Shown here in pieces: positions 63,997-64,000 of a stretch of 64,000 bases of DNA. The notes under the pieces are model-generated. The model searched no databases, was not told where the DNA came from, and worked only from the letters and a program-made list of their open reading frames with translations. Origin of the DNA: AP-15 sp963702685 (GTDB lineage Bacteria > Pseudomonadota > Alphaproteobacteria > ATCC43930 > CGMCC-115725); contig CAVPDQ010000001.1 of the NCBI GenBank assembly GCA_963702685.1, forward strand, positions 124,001 to 188,000, read 5' to 3'. The translations under genes and the position numbers were made by a program. Position 1 is the stretch's first letter; each line of letters starts with the position of its first letter.

Positions 63997-64000
63997 TGCA

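Overview
The window is a very GC-rich chromosomal stretch from what is most likely an alphaproteobacterium of the Rhodospirillales or a neighbouring order. The pointers are a ChvI-like regulator with its kinase, DUF1491, DUF2165 and DUF6285 proteins, a long two-domain dCTP deaminase, PEP-CTERM proteins and the style of the dispersed palindromic repeats. The species cannot be named from the sequence alone. Genes are dense and short operons on both strands often overlap by 4 to 29 bp. No rRNA, tRNA, CRISPR array, intact insertion sequence or prophage was seen.

Layout. 1-6.7 kb: assimilatory sulfite reduction (end of a NirA-type hemoprotein plus a CysJ-like reductase), PanE, a Prx5 peroxiredoxin, a GT2-GtrA glycosyltransferase, a TauE-type exporter and a nitronate monooxygenase. 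6.9-10.8 kb: amidase, a CHRD/PEP-CTERM protein and a molybdopterin oxidoreductase. 10.8-12.4 kb: the wreck of a PatA/PatG-type (cyanobactin maturation) subtilase locus, with a catalytic-domain piece, a small protein and a PatG C-terminal domain, all broken. 12.5-18.4 kb: amidohydrolase, D-aminoacylase, cysteine synthase, dCTP deaminase. 18.4-24.3 kb: a signalling block with two histidine kinases, two response regulators, DUF1491 and a NUDIX protein. 24.3-29.2 kb: three lipoproteins around a tadG-tadE-tadE pilus-type cluster. 29.2-36.1 kb: an acyl-CoA dehydrogenase-like flavoenzyme, two MFS transporters, MsrA, MlaC and a MITE-like element. 36.6-41.6 kb: an overlapping operon for acyl-CoA ligase, SDR, phosphotransferase, DUF6285 and RibB. 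41.7-45 kb: an island of three tandem phage-tail-collar (MdpB-like) proteins with DUF6916, GNAT and PEP-CTERM genes. 45.1-48 kb: FrnE-like oxidoreductase, fumarylacetoacetase and an Asp/Glu-racemase-fold enzyme. 48.2-53.1 kb: a TPR protein, a winged-helix-like protein and a repetitive RTX-like secreted protein. 53.3-57.4 kb: selenium genes (oxidoreductase-SelD fusion, SelA) and RidA. 57.4-64 kb: CoA transferase, GlnRS, a higBA remnant, a luciferase-like oxidoreductase, NUDIX, a copied tail of the RTX-like gene, cupin, and a repeat-rich end.

Two features shape the reading. First, many otherwise healthy genes are split by one frameshift, and all thirteen that could be scored go the same way (one extra base in the sense strand). 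This looks like insertion-biased consensus error, but a biological reading is not excluded. Second, the PatG-like locus and the RTX-like gene carry far denser breaks and are better explained as decaying, or in the second case as misread repeats. Several families of short repeats (palindromic elements, dispersed units of about 220 bp, and exact 15 to 21 bp tandem duplications at gene edges) are scattered through the window, and one palindromic element lies in frame inside a DUF6285 gene.
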